From NCBI RefSeq assembly GCF_001894765.1, contig NZ_BCWV01000003.1, positions 310,001 through 374,000 of the forward strand: a stretch of 64,000 bases of DNA. Reading direction: 5' to 3'. Made by a program: the position numbers and the translations under genes. The notes beneath the pieces were generated by a model, which saw only the letters and a list, made by a program, of their open reading frames with translations, made no database searches and was not told where the DNA came from. Shown here in pieces: positions 1 to 7,472 of the stretch. The stretch comes from Rhodococcoides corynebacterioides NBRC 14404. GTDB lineage: Bacteria > Actinomycetota > Actinomycetes > Mycobacteriales > Mycobacteriaceae. Position 1 is the first letter of the stretch; every line of letters begins with the position of its first letter.

Positions 1-2
1 AA

Positions 3-1445
3 CTACCCGACGAGCTTGGGCATCAGGGGGCGGTGGTCTCGCTCGGTCACCGCGCCGAGCCACAGTCCGGTGCCGTAGGCGACGTCGTCGAGACGCTTGT
101 AGGTCACGTAGGACACCGGGCCCAGTCCGCCGGGCTCACGATGGGACGCCCAGTCGCGCAGACCCTCCGCGAGCGCGATCGCCACGGCGAGACGCCGGAT
201 GCGTCGGGAGAGAAGGATGGCGAGCAGAGTGATCGGCCAGTAGTGGCGCACCACCGCGGACGCCAGCTGCCAGGCGCCACCGACGAAACCACGCGCGGCG
301 AAGACCGCGGCCAGGCGGGTGGGGTGATCGAGATCGGCGAACACCCGTCGCAGCCGACCGATGGTCACGGCCATGGTGATCACGGCGCCGAGCAGGCCGG
401 TTCGGGTGCCCGTGGCCGTCATCAGCAATGCCGCGAGGGTGGGAACGGACATCACGACCGGGGGCACCTTGCCCTCGTGTCGAGCGGCCAGGGACACCGC
501 ACCCGTACCGTAGAAAAGCTTGCGCGCGAACCACTCTCGCAGTGTCACGCGGTGATCGTGGGCCACCCGCGCCACCGGCTCGTACCGCAACCGCCACCCC
601 GCGTCCTGCAGGCGCCAGCACAGATCGACGTCCTCGGCGACGTGCATGTCGGGATCGAATCCGCCGCACTCGTGCACGGCCCGTCGGCGCACCACGACGG
701 CGGCACTCGGCACGTAGGACACGGGACCACCGGCACGAACCGGTCCCTCCCGCCGGCCCAGGTCGAGCGACGACCGGGCGTGCTCGTAGCGGGCGAGCGC
801 GCTGCCCTCCGGTTCGAGCGCGACGATGCGCGGCGCCACCAGCCCCACCGACGGGTCGGAGAAGTGGCTCAGCACCACCTCGAGCCACCCCTTCCGGGGC
901 ACCACGTCGGAGTCGAGGAACGCCACGAAATCGGTGCCGGCCGCGCCCAGTCCCGTGTTGCGGGCTGCGGCCGGGCCGCGGGCCGACTCGTGCCGCACCA
1001 CGGTGACCGACGGGGCGGCCGGGTCGTCGCCGAACCCGGCGGGCACCTCGATCGGCACCGACGACCCGTCGTCCACCACGACGACGCGCAGTCCCCGCAG
1101 CGACTTCAGCAGCCGGTGCAGCCCGTCACGGTTGTCCTTGACCGGCACCACCACCGTGACGTCGGCGGCGGAGGGGACGGACATCGGGCGAGGATTGGCG
1201 ACACCGGAATCGAGCAGGCGACGGGCGACGACGGCGGAATCGGGATCGCTCACCCGCAAAAACCCGTCGCCGATCATCGCCGCGGCCTCGGGCGCCAAGG
1301 TCACCATGCGAGGCGGCGACCCGCCGATCAGAACGCGACCACCGGACAGCGAGCGCACCCTCGGGTCGATCCGGACGCCGAATCCGTCGGGTAGTCGACC
1401 GTCACGCATCGGGTCATCGTAAGCAACCGGATCGGGATTTGTCAT
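3..1445 (-). CDS. mftF: mycofactocin glycosyltransferase MftF
   Basis: Family 2 glycosyltransferase of 480 residues. MftF enzymes attach beta-1,4-linked glucose units to the premycofactocin core, giving the oligoglycosylated redox cofactor. The GT-A domain begins near residue 95 (VVVPVKDN), followed by VVVDDGSS and the metal-binding FLDSDVVP (DxD-type) motif. Hydrophobic stretches near the C-terminus suggest membrane association. The ATG at 1445 is preferred because the reading frame upstream of it has no homology-like character and runs into mftE; the peptide then begins MTNPDP. It is the last gene of the mft chain, 32 bp after mftE. The TAG stop lies at 3-5, so the gene is complete. Confidence 0.93.
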   Translation of the reverse strand: MTNPDPVAYDDPMRDGRLPDGFGVRIDPRVRSLSGGRVLIGGSPPRMVTLAPEAAAMIGDGFLRVSDPDSAVVARRLLDSGVANPRPMSVPSAADVTVVVPVKDNRDGLHRLLKSLRGLRVVVVDDGSSVPIEVPAGFGDDPAAPSVTVVRHESARGPAAARNTGLGAAGTDFVAFLDSDVVPRKGWLEVVLSHFSDPSVGLVAPRIVALEPEGSALARYEHARSSLDLGRREGPVRAGGPVSYVPSAAVVVRRRAVHECGGFDPDMHVAEDVDLCWRLQDAGWRLRYEPVARVAHDHRVTLREWFARKLFYGTGAVSLAARHEGKVPPVVMSVPTLAALLMTATGTRTGLLGAVITMAVTIGRLRRVFADLDHPTRLAAVFAARGFVGGAWQLASAVVRHYWPITLLAILLSRRIRRLAVAIALAEGLRDWASHREPGGLGPVSYVTYKRLDDVAYGTGLWLGAVTERDHRPLMPKLVG

Positions 1446-1477
1446 AGCTCCCTCGACATCGGGAACCGCGATCGGAA

Positions 1478-2167
1478 TCAGTGCAGCACGGCGCGGTCGT
1501 CGGGTGTCCACCGATCGACGGACACTCGGAAGCGGTGCCGCAGCTCGGTGAGAAGGCGCGTGCCCTCGGCGGCGTTCGCGCCCGTCGGATCGCCCAGCAC
1601 ACCGGTGGGCGAGACACCCGCGACCCCCTCGACTCTCAAGCGGTCCATGAGGTTCGACACCGGATCCGTCACCCCCGCCTCGGCCGCGTCGACCCGGACC
1701 GACCGGGGATCGAGGTGCAGGAGCAGCGAGGTCTCGGTCCGGCCGGCGTGCGCGTCGGCGCCCGGGATCGCGCACGGAAACCACGCGGCGTCGCGCCCCT
1801 CGTGGCGTAGCAGCGTCACGGCGTCACGCAGGGCGCGGCCGTTGCCGCCGTGGCCGTTCACGAACACCACCCGCTCGGCCCACCGGAACGCCGACCGTCC
1901 GTACTCGACCACGACGGAGGTGAGCACGTCGAGTCCGATCGACACCGTGCCGCGAAAACCCTCGTGCTCCCCGCTGGCGCCGTAGGCGATCGCGGGGGCC
2001 ACCAGACCGCCTCGCACCGTCTCCGTGACGGCCTCGGCGACCGCCGCCGCGATGCGGGTGTCGGTGTCGAGCGGCAGGTGCGGGCCGTGCTGTTCCACCG
2101 ATCCGACGGGCACCGCGACGGTTCCGCCGGGCACGTCCGTCCAGACCCGCTCGCCGAGAGAGGTCAC
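1478..2167 (-). CDS. mftE: mycofactocin precursor peptidase MftE (creatininase family)
   Basis: Metal-dependent peptidase of 229 residues. MftE releases the C-terminal Val-Tyr dipeptide from MftA after MftC has modified it, giving AHDP. Creatininase-fold metal ligands are visible in [28 protein letters not shown] and the late HAGRTETSL segment. The start at 2167 overlaps the stop of the upstream (p)ppGpp-synthetase-like gene by 4 bp, so translation is probably coupled. In most mft loci mftE directly follows mftD; here two extra genes intervene. Confidence 0.93.
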   Translation of the reverse strand: MTSLGERVWTDVPGGTVAVPVGSVEQHGPHLPLDTDTRIAAAVAEAVTETVRGGLVAPAIAYGASGEHEGFRGTVSIGLDVLTSVVVEYGRSAFRWAERVVFVNGHGGNGRALRDAVTLLRHEGRDAAWFPCAIPGADAHAGRTETSLLLHLDPRSVRVDAAEAGVTDPVSNLMDRLRVEGVAGVSPTGVLGDPTGANAAEGTRLLTELRHRFRVSVDRWTPDDRAVLH

Positions 2168-2916
2168 CGCCCGCCGTCCCCGAGCAGCGATCGCAGGAAG
2201 ACGCCCTCGAGGGCTCCGACGTCCACGGTGTCCGTCCGCGGCGTCCGCTCGGCGTCGAGCGCCGTCACCTCGGTGTGCAGACGCTCCATGGTGACGTCCA
2301 GGCGGTAGGCGGCGATCGCGGCATCGCGCAGCTCCGTCCGCAGCCGAGTCGGAACCTCGCCGTCGTACTTGTAGAAGATCTTGTGCTCCAGGCTGGCCCA
2401 GAAATCCATCGCCATGGTGCGGATCTGCACTTCGACGGGGACCCGCTGCACACGATCGGACAGCGAGACCGGAATCTCCACCGTGAGGTGAAGACTGCGG
2501 TAGCCGTTGGGTTTCGGGTTCGCGATGTAGTCCTCGTAGTCGACCACCCGCACGTCGTCCCTCCCGACGAGCATGTCCTTCACGGTGTAGGTGTCGGCGA
2601 CGAAGCTGCAGTTGATGCGCACGCCGGCAATATCGACGATGTTCTCGCGTATACCGTCGAAGGTCAGCGGGACGTTCTTGCGCACGGCCTTCTGCACCAA
2701 CGATTCCGGTGTCTTCAGCCGGGACGAGACGTGCTCGATGGGGTTGTAGCTGTGCAGGTGGGCGAACTCGTCCCGCAGGATGTTGATCTTGGTCAGCAAC
2801 TCGTCGAGCCCGAAGCGGTACGACATCATGAAGCGGGTGAAGGCATCCCGGAGTTCGCGCGGGTCGGCGGGCAGAGCCGCGTCGGGTCGCGGGTCCTCTT
2901 GCCCCTCCTCCGTCAC
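2164..2916 (-). CDS. small alarmone (p)ppGpp synthetase-like protein
   Basis: A 250-residue single-domain RelA/SpoT-type nucleotidyltransferase, similar in size and layout to YjbM/YwaC small alarmone synthetases, without HD hydrolase, TGS or ACT domains. Synthetase motifs are intact: SRLKTPESL (substrate-binding R, K, S), DIAGVRINC, KPNGYRSLHL, and VEVQIRTMAMDFWASLEHK with its Glu-His pair. Family knowledge predicts pyrophosphate transfer from ATP to GDP/GTP. The gene overlaps both neighbours (GNAT and mftE) by 4 bp, so it is embedded in the mft transcript and probably translated in step with it. Whether it acts in mycofactocin physiology or is a passenger cannot be read from the sequence. 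Confidence 0.85.
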   Translation of the reverse strand: MTEEGQEDPRPDAALPADPRELRDAFTRFMMSYRFGLDELLTKINILRDEFAHLHSYNPIEHVSSRLKTPESLVQKAVRKNVPLTFDGIRENIVDIAGVRINCSFVADTYTVKDMLVGRDDVRVVDYEDYIANPKPNGYRSLHLTVEIPVSLSDRVQRVPVEVQIRTMAMDFWASLEHKIFYKYDGEVPTRLRTELRDAAIAAYRLDVTMERLHTEVTALDAERTPRTDTVDVGALEGVFLRSLLGDGGR

Positions 2917-3413
2917 GGTCGGGGCTCCGCGTCCAACGGCTTGCTCATGCGCACGGCCGCGACGTCGTAACCCAACGACTCGTACAGTCGCCGGGCCGCA
3001 CTGTTGAAGCCGAAGACGTTCAGGCCCAACGAGGTCGCCCCGTGCTCACGCACCAGGTCCTCGGCGAGCTCCATGGCACGTCGACCGAACCCGCGGCCGC
3101 GGTGCTCCTCGGCGATCTCGACGTTCCACACCCACCACTCGTCGGTGCGTCCGATGCTCTGCGGCCCGACCCACAGCGACCCGACGACGGTCTCGTCCCA
3201 CACGACGTCGCGCACCAGGTGGTCGGGGGCCGGCTCGCCGTGGGCGAACCACGCGGCGTAGGTCTGCTCGGCCTCGTCGGTGGCGCGGTCCACCGGTTCG
3301 CCCGCTCTGATGCGGTCGGCGCGGTAGTCCGCCTTGCCGGCCTCGATCCAGGCGGGCAGGCGATCCGCGTCCATGGGGGCGAGGCGGACGACGGGCCCGG
3401 TGCGATCGGTCAC
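2913..3413 (-). CDS. GNAT family N-acetyltransferase
   Basis: A 166-residue GCN5-related acetyltransferase. The acetyl-CoA pyrophosphate-binding loop is visible as EEHRGRGFGRRAM (R/Q-x-x-G-x-G/A type), and the C-terminal NVFGFNSAARRLYESLGY segment is typical of GNAT motif B. The substrate is unknown. The gene begins 25 bp after mftD ends and overlaps the alarmone-synthetase-like gene by 4 bp, so it is part of the mft transcription unit. It could modify a metabolite, the cofactor or a protein; nothing in the sequence decides between these. Confidence 0.85.
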   Translation of the reverse strand: MTDRTGPVVRLAPMDADRLPAWIEAGKADYRADRIRAGEPVDRATDEAEQTYAAWFAHGEPAPDHLVRDVVWDETVVGSLWVGPQSIGRTDEWWVWNVEIAEEHRGRGFGRRAMELAEDLVREHGATSLGLNVFGFNSAARRLYESLGYDVAAVRMSKPLDAEPRP

Positions 3414-3438
3414 CGGCCCATCGTCTCACCCCGCACCG

Positions 3439-4674
3439 CTAGGGCATCGCGACGGCGGTCAGGGTGCGCGCCGGATCGACACCGAGGGTGCGCGTGAACC
3501 CGTCCGGAACGACGACGTCGGCCGGCGACAGATCGTGGACCGACGCCTTGCCGAGACCGAGCAGGGTCGAGTCCATGCCCATGCGCAGTACGTCGAGGAC
3601 GTTCTCGACGCCGGCCTGACCGCCGGCGGCGAGGCCCCACAGGTAGGCGCGCCCGATCATGACGGCTCGGGCACCGAGGGCGACGGCCTTGACGACGTCG
3701 CTGCCTCGTCGGATCCCGCCGTCGAGCAGCACCTCGATCTCGTCGCCGACGGCGTCGGCGATCGCGGGCAGCATCCTGATCGCGGCCGGGGTGCCGTCGA
3801 GGTTGTTGCCGCCGTGGTTGGACACCGAGATCGCGGAGAACCCGGCGTCCACGGCACGTTTCGCGTCGTCGACGCGCGAGATGCCCTTGAGCACGAACGG
3901 CCCGTCCCACTGACGTCGCAACCAGGCGATGTCCTCCCACGTCGGCGGCGGCGTCTGCTGCCACATGCCGTAGGCGCCGAAGAACGTCGGCGTCTGCGGT
4001 GCACCCGGCGGGACGATGTTGGGCGTCGTCAGATCGGGAATGCGGCCACTGCGTGCGAAGTCGAGCAACCACGCCGGGCGACGCAGACCCTCGGGCGCGA
4101 ACTTCACCATCGCGGCGAGGTTCATCCGCTCCGGAATCGCGGGGCTGCCCCAGTCCCGACCGTAGGAGAAGGACCAGTCCAGCGTCAGGATCACTCCGAC
4201 GGCGCCGGCGGCGCGGGCACGGTCGAGACGCGCGACCATGTCGGCGCGACTACCCAACCAGTAGACCTGGAACAGGGTCTGACCGTGGACTGCGGTGACG
4301 TCCTCGATCGGCTTCGAGGCGAACGACGACAGTCCCATGGGAACGCCGCGAGCCGCGGCGGCGCGGGCGACGGCCACCTCGCCGTCCGGATGCACCGCCT
4401 GCACCCCCGTCGGCGAGATGATCACCGGCATCGAGAGCTGTTGTCCCAGAACCGTGGTCGCGAGATCGCGGGACGCGGCGTGGTCCGCGACGCGGGGGGC
4501 GAAGCCCAACTCGCCGAACGCGCTCTGGTTGTCGTCGTACGACGTGCCGCGTTCGGACCCGGCGATCAACGCCGAATAGACCGACGGGGGCAGCCGCTTC
4601 TTCGCCCGCCGCTGGGCCTCGGCCACGGTCTCCATCCACTCGGGCCGAGCCCAGGGAGATCGGATTCGCTTCAT
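3439..4674 (-). CDS. mftD: pre-mycofactocin synthase MftD
   Basis: FMN-dependent alpha-hydroxy-acid oxidase family protein of 411 residues. MftD oxidatively deaminates AHDP to pre-mycofactocin, forming the redox-active alpha-keto amide. Family features are a TIM-barrel with VISPTGVQ, GLSSFASKP, the catalytic-His segment ISVSNHGGNN and the phosphate-binding LLDGGIRRGSDVVKA. The ATG at 4674 overlaps the mftC TGA as ATGA and yields MKRIRSPW; a longer in-frame start exists but lies inside mftC. It is the fourth gene in the mftABCD order normal for the cluster. Confidence 0.95.
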   Translation of the reverse strand: MKRIRSPWARPEWMETVAEAQRRAKKRLPPSVYSALIAGSERGTSYDDNQSAFGELGFAPRVADHAASRDLATTVLGQQLSMPVIISPTGVQAVHPDGEVAVARAAAARGVPMGLSSFASKPIEDVTAVHGQTLFQVYWLGSRADMVARLDRARAAGAVGVILTLDWSFSYGRDWGSPAIPERMNLAAMVKFAPEGLRRPAWLLDFARSGRIPDLTTPNIVPPGAPQTPTFFGAYGMWQQTPPPTWEDIAWLRRQWDGPFVLKGISRVDDAKRAVDAGFSAISVSNHGGNNLDGTPAAIRMLPAIADAVGDEIEVLLDGGIRRGSDVVKAVALGARAVMIGRAYLWGLAAGGQAGVENVLDVLRMGMDSTLLGLGKASVHDLSPADVVVPDGFTRTLGVDPARTLTAVAMP

Positions 4675-5951
4675 CGGGAACGCTCCTCTCGCGACAGTCC
4701 CGCGAGGGGGTTCTCGTCGCACAGTGTTGTCGGCGGCCGGCCTCCGGCCTTCCCGAGGGCGGGGGCGCCGTCCCGACGCGTCAACAGCGTCAGCGGGACG
4801 GAGGCTCGGGGGGTCGATCGCTTACCGCTGCGGGAATGGTCGACGGACGACTTCGGTATCTCGCCGCGGTCGGCGGCGAGCGCGGATTCGCCGTAGCCCT
4901 GCACGCATTCGGGATCCGGGCCGTCCAGCGGCAGCCCGGTGAAGAACTTCGCCGCCATGCACCCGCCGCGGCACGAATCGAAGTGGGCGCAGGAGCTGCA
5001 CGCGCCGCCGGTCTGCGGAGATCGCAGGTCCCGGAACAACGCGGAGTTCTGCCAGACGGCCTGGAAGCCGCCGAGGGTGTCGGTGGCGTCGCGCAGAACG
5101 TTGCCGGCCAGGAACTTCTCGTGGATCGCGAACGGGCAGGCGTAGACGTCGCCGATCGGGTCGATCAGGCACACCACTCTGCCTGCGCCGCACAGGTTCA
5201 GGCCCGGCAGGGTGCCGCCGAAGGCGGACAGGTGGAAGAAGGAATCCCCGGTGAGCACGCCCTCCCCGTTGGCGACCAGCCAGTCGTAGAGTTCGCGCTG
5301 CTGGGCCGCGGTGGGATGCAGGTCGTCCCAGACGTCGGCGCCGCGGCCGGACGGGCGCAGGCGGGTGATGCGCAGGGTGGCGTCGTACGTGTCGGCGAGG
5401 GCCTTGAAGTCGTCGAGCTGGGCGACGTTGTGGCGAGTGACGACGACGGAGATCTTCGCGTCCCTGAAGCCCGCGTCCTTCAGATTGCGCAGTGCCCGGA
5501 CCGCCATGTCGAACGAGCCCGGCCCGCGGACCGCGTCGTTGACCTCGGCGGTGGCGCCGTCGAGCGAGATCTGGACGTCGACGTAGTCCGACGCGGCGAG
5601 GCGCGCTGCGACGGTCTCGTCGATCCGCACGCCGTTGGTGGAGAACTTCACGCCCACCTGGTGCTCGGTGGCGTAGTCGACGAGTTCCCAGAAGTCGGAG
5701 CGGACGGTGGGTTCGCCCCCGCCGATGTTGACGTAGAACACCTGCATGCGCTGCAACTCGTCGATGACGGCCTTGCACTGCTCCGTCGACAGTTCGCGCG
5801 GATCGCGCCGGCCGGAGGACGACAGGCAATGCACGCACGAGAGGTTGCAGGCGTAGGTCAGCTCCCAGGTCAGGCAGATGGGGGCATCGAGTCCCAGCTC
5901 GAACCGGTCGATCAGTCGGCCCACGGGTTGCGGGGCTGTCGGGGCTGTCAT
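4671..5951 (-). CDS. mftC: mycofactocin radical SAM maturase MftC
   Basis: Radical SAM/SPASM enzyme of 426 residues. MftC decarboxylates the C-terminal Tyr of MftA and then cross-links it to the adjacent Val. The SAM cluster motif is CNLSCVHC near residue 30. GGGEPTVR and the SPASM cysteines follow (CGAGRVVCLIDPIGDVYAC, then CSSCAHFDSCRGGC). The start at 5951 overlaps mftB by 4 bp (ATGA). The protein extends roughly 50 residues past the last SPASM motif with a Pro/Arg-rich tail that contains one more Cys. From memory, mycobacterial MftC is nearer 390 residues, so this tail is an addition whose role is unknown. Confidence 0.96.
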   Translation of the reverse strand: MTAPTAPQPVGRLIDRFELGLDAPICLTWELTYACNLSCVHCLSSSGRRDPRELSTEQCKAVIDELQRMQVFYVNIGGGEPTVRSDFWELVDYATEHQVGVKFSTNGVRIDETVAARLAASDYVDVQISLDGATAEVNDAVRGPGSFDMAVRALRNLKDAGFRDAKISVVVTRHNVAQLDDFKALADTYDATLRITRLRPSGRGADVWDDLHPTAAQQRELYDWLVANGEGVLTGDSFFHLSAFGGTLPGLNLCGAGRVVCLIDPIGDVYACPFAIHEKFLAGNVLRDATDTLGGFQAVWQNSALFRDLRSPQTGGACSSCAHFDSCRGGCMAAKFFTGLPLDGPDPECVQGYGESALAADRGEIPKSSVDHSRSGKRSTPRASVPLTLLTRRDGAPALGKAGGRPPTTLCDENPLAGLSREERSR

Positions 5952-6289
5952 GCGAGGTCCTCCTTCGGTGAGACCTGAAGCGATGAGTCCTGCTGCGCCG
6001 GAACGATCATGGACGACTCGGCGAGCGCGGTCAGAGCGTGCAGATACTGCGAAACGGCGTCGTCCGGCACCGCCGCCGCGGACAGTGCCGACCTCACGTC
6101 GGGATGCTCGGGCAGCGATCGCACGACCGCCAGCACGCCGCGGGTCTTGAGGAAGGACAGCCGGCGGGTGCCGAAGTGGTACAGCAGCGCCCCGAACGGC
6201 TCCGGGCGCACGGCCACCTGAGGGGCGAGTTGCCACCGACCTGTCAGCACGCTCCCCGCGGGAGCCGTCTGGGACGCTGCGGCGGTCAT
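5948..6289 (-). CDS. mftB: mycofactocin chaperone MftB
   Basis: A 113-residue RiPP-recognition-element-type protein. MftB binds the MftA precursor and delivers it to MftC. The segment from GRWQLAPQVAVRPEPFGALLYHF through LSFLKTRGVLAVV is characteristic of the family. The ATG at 6289 shares one base with the mftA stop (TGATG), and the end overlaps the mftC start by 4 bp; this places mftA, mftB and mftC in one translationally coupled unit. A longer upstream start (MRRVLM) would overlap mftA and is rejected. Confidence 0.94.
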   Translation of the reverse strand: MTAAASQTAPAGSVLTGRWQLAPQVAVRPEPFGALLYHFGTRRLSFLKTRGVLAVVRSLPEHPDVRSALSAAAVPDDAVSQYLHALTALAESSMIVPAQQDSSLQVSPKEDLA

Positions 6290-6399
6290 CAGTACACGCC
6301 GCACATGCCGTCGATGGACACGTCCTCGACCAGCGACTCCTGGACCAACGGGCGGGCGGTGTCGTCCTCGGTGGTGGCGACGGTGTTCTTCTCGGTCAT
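6289..6399 (-). CDS. mftA: mycofactocin precursor peptide MftA
   Basis: A 36-residue ribosomal precursor. Reading the minus strand from the ATG at 6397-6399 gives a leader rich in Glu, Asp and Thr, then the conserved core IDGMCGVY directly before the TGA. The final Val-Tyr pair is the part converted into mycofactocin. A purine-rich ribosome-binding site (AGAGGAAG) lies about 6 nt upstream. The stop is fused to the mftB start as TGATG. A TAGCGT box on the minus strand (6455-6460) is a possible -10 element, and the shared palindrome at 6523-6540 lies upstream of it. Too short for ordinary gene finders, but unmistakable by motif and context. Confidence 0.96.
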   Translation of the reverse strand: MTEKNTVATTEDDTARPLVQESLVEDVSIDGMCGVY

Positions 6400-6522
6400 G
6401 GGACTTCCTCTCGGACGGGCGGCGGGGACGGTCGAGTGCGTCCCGTGGTCGACGACGCTAGGCCCGCCGCGGCCCGCCTCGCGGCGGTCCGCGGTGAAGC
6501 GAACCCGTTGCGGCAGTGCAGA

Positions 6523-6540
6523 ACCGCCCGATCGGGTAGG
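6523..6540. promoter_or_regulatory. palindromic operator, copy 1 (mftA/mftM intergenic)
   Basis: ACCGCCCGATCGGGTAGG has the perfect dyad core CCCGATCGGG and matches the copy at 12691-12708 in 16 of 18 bases. It lies between the divergent mftA and mftM genes, about 82-83 bp from both guessed transcription starts. Binding by the LuxR-type regulator at 9.5 kb is inference. Confidence 0.65.
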
Positions 6541-6601
6541 TGCCTCACCGGCTCACCCGAGGGTTCGAGCGCATCCGGCCCGGCCGGCCTCGTGCGCGAC
6601 C

Positions 6602-6607
6602 TACGCT
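6602..6607 (+). promoter_or_regulatory. -10 element of leaderless mftM transcript
   Basis: TACGCT fits the actinobacterial TANNNT -10 pattern and ends 6 nt before the mftM ATG at 6614, so transcription would start at or next to the start codon. No Shine-Dalgarno sequence is seen in front of the ATG. Confidence 0.5.
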
Positions 6608-6613
6608 CGGCGC

Positions 6614-7453
6614 ATGCCGACCCTCGCCCCGTTCGACTCCCTCGCCCCCGGCACGCCGGGAGTGTGGTCACACGGCACGGTCATGGTGCTGCGCGAGTCG
6701 GGGATGCCTGGTGCGGCGTCGCTGACGGTGCGACGGGTGGGTGGCCGGCTGGTGGTCACCCACACCTTGCCTGCCGACCGGTTGCGCGAGTCGCTCGTGG
6801 CAGTGGTGACCGCGCGGGTCGCGGAGGTCGGCGCCGGGCGTGACGAGTTCGAGGCCGTCATGGTCGGCCTGGTGCGCTCCACCGTGGACGATCCGATCGA
6901 CGCCTGGGCGACCTACTACCGACAGTCCCTGCGCGACCTCCTCGACGGAACGGCCGACTTCGCGCCCGTGCACGAGGTGGCCGAATCACTCGTGCGGGGA
7001 ACGGTTCTGGACCTGGGGTCCTGCTTCGGCTTCTTCCCGCTGCGACTCGCCGCCCGCGGTGTCCCGGTGATCGCCACCGACCTCCACGCCGGCACGATGC
7101 GATTGCTCGACGCGATGCGGGCACCCCTCGGCATCGACGTCGAGACACTCGTCTGCGATGCAGCGGACGTCCCCGTGCCCGACGACGCCGTCGACACCGT
7201 GACCGCGCTGCATCTGCTCGAGCACGTGGACGCCGACCTCGGCGACCGCATCGTCGCCGAAGCACTACGCGTTGCCCGACGCCGCGTGGTGATCGCGGTG
7301 CCGTACGAGGACCAGGCACAGGCGTGCCACGGTCACGTCCGAGTCTTCGACGCGGACGCCGTCACCGCGCTCGCTGCCCGCTCCGGACGGCCGTACGAGG
7401 TGTTCTCCCACCACGGGGGGTGGGCGGTACTGGACGCTGCGTCGCCGGTGTGA
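6614..7453 (+). CDS. mftM: SAM-dependent methyltransferase, likely MftM (mycofactocin methylation)
   Basis: A 279-residue protein with a class I methyltransferase domain in its second half: GTVLDLGSCFGFFPLRLAARG (motif I), VIATDLHAG (acidic ribose-binding residue), DAADVPVPDDAVDTVTALHLLEHV (motif IV region). The N-terminal ~110 residues look like a separate accessory domain. MftM of mycobacteria (MSMEG_6237, recalled as lying between the mnoS and mnoR genes) methylates a sugar of the mycofactocin oligosaccharide. Here the gene is divergent to mftA and near an MnoSR-like system, which supports the same assignment. The ATG at 6614 is chosen because a TACGCT -10 box lies 6 nt upstream; the open frame before it has no coding character. 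Confidence 0.82.
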   Translation: MPTLAPFDSLAPGTPGVWSHGTVMVLRESGMPGAASLTVRRVGGRLVVTHTLPADRLRESLVAVVTARVAEVGAGRDEFEAVMVGLVRSTVDDPIDAWATYYRQSLRDLLDGTADFAPVHEVAESLVRGTVLDLGSCFGFFPLRLAARGVPVIATDLHAGTMRLLDAMRAPLGIDVETLVCDAADVPVPDDAVDTVTALHLLEHVDADLGDRIVAEALRVARRRVVIAVPYEDQAQACHGHVRVFDADAVTALAARSGRPYEVFSHHGGWAVLDAASPV

Positions 7454-7472
7454 CCGCGCGGCGCCGCCCCGG

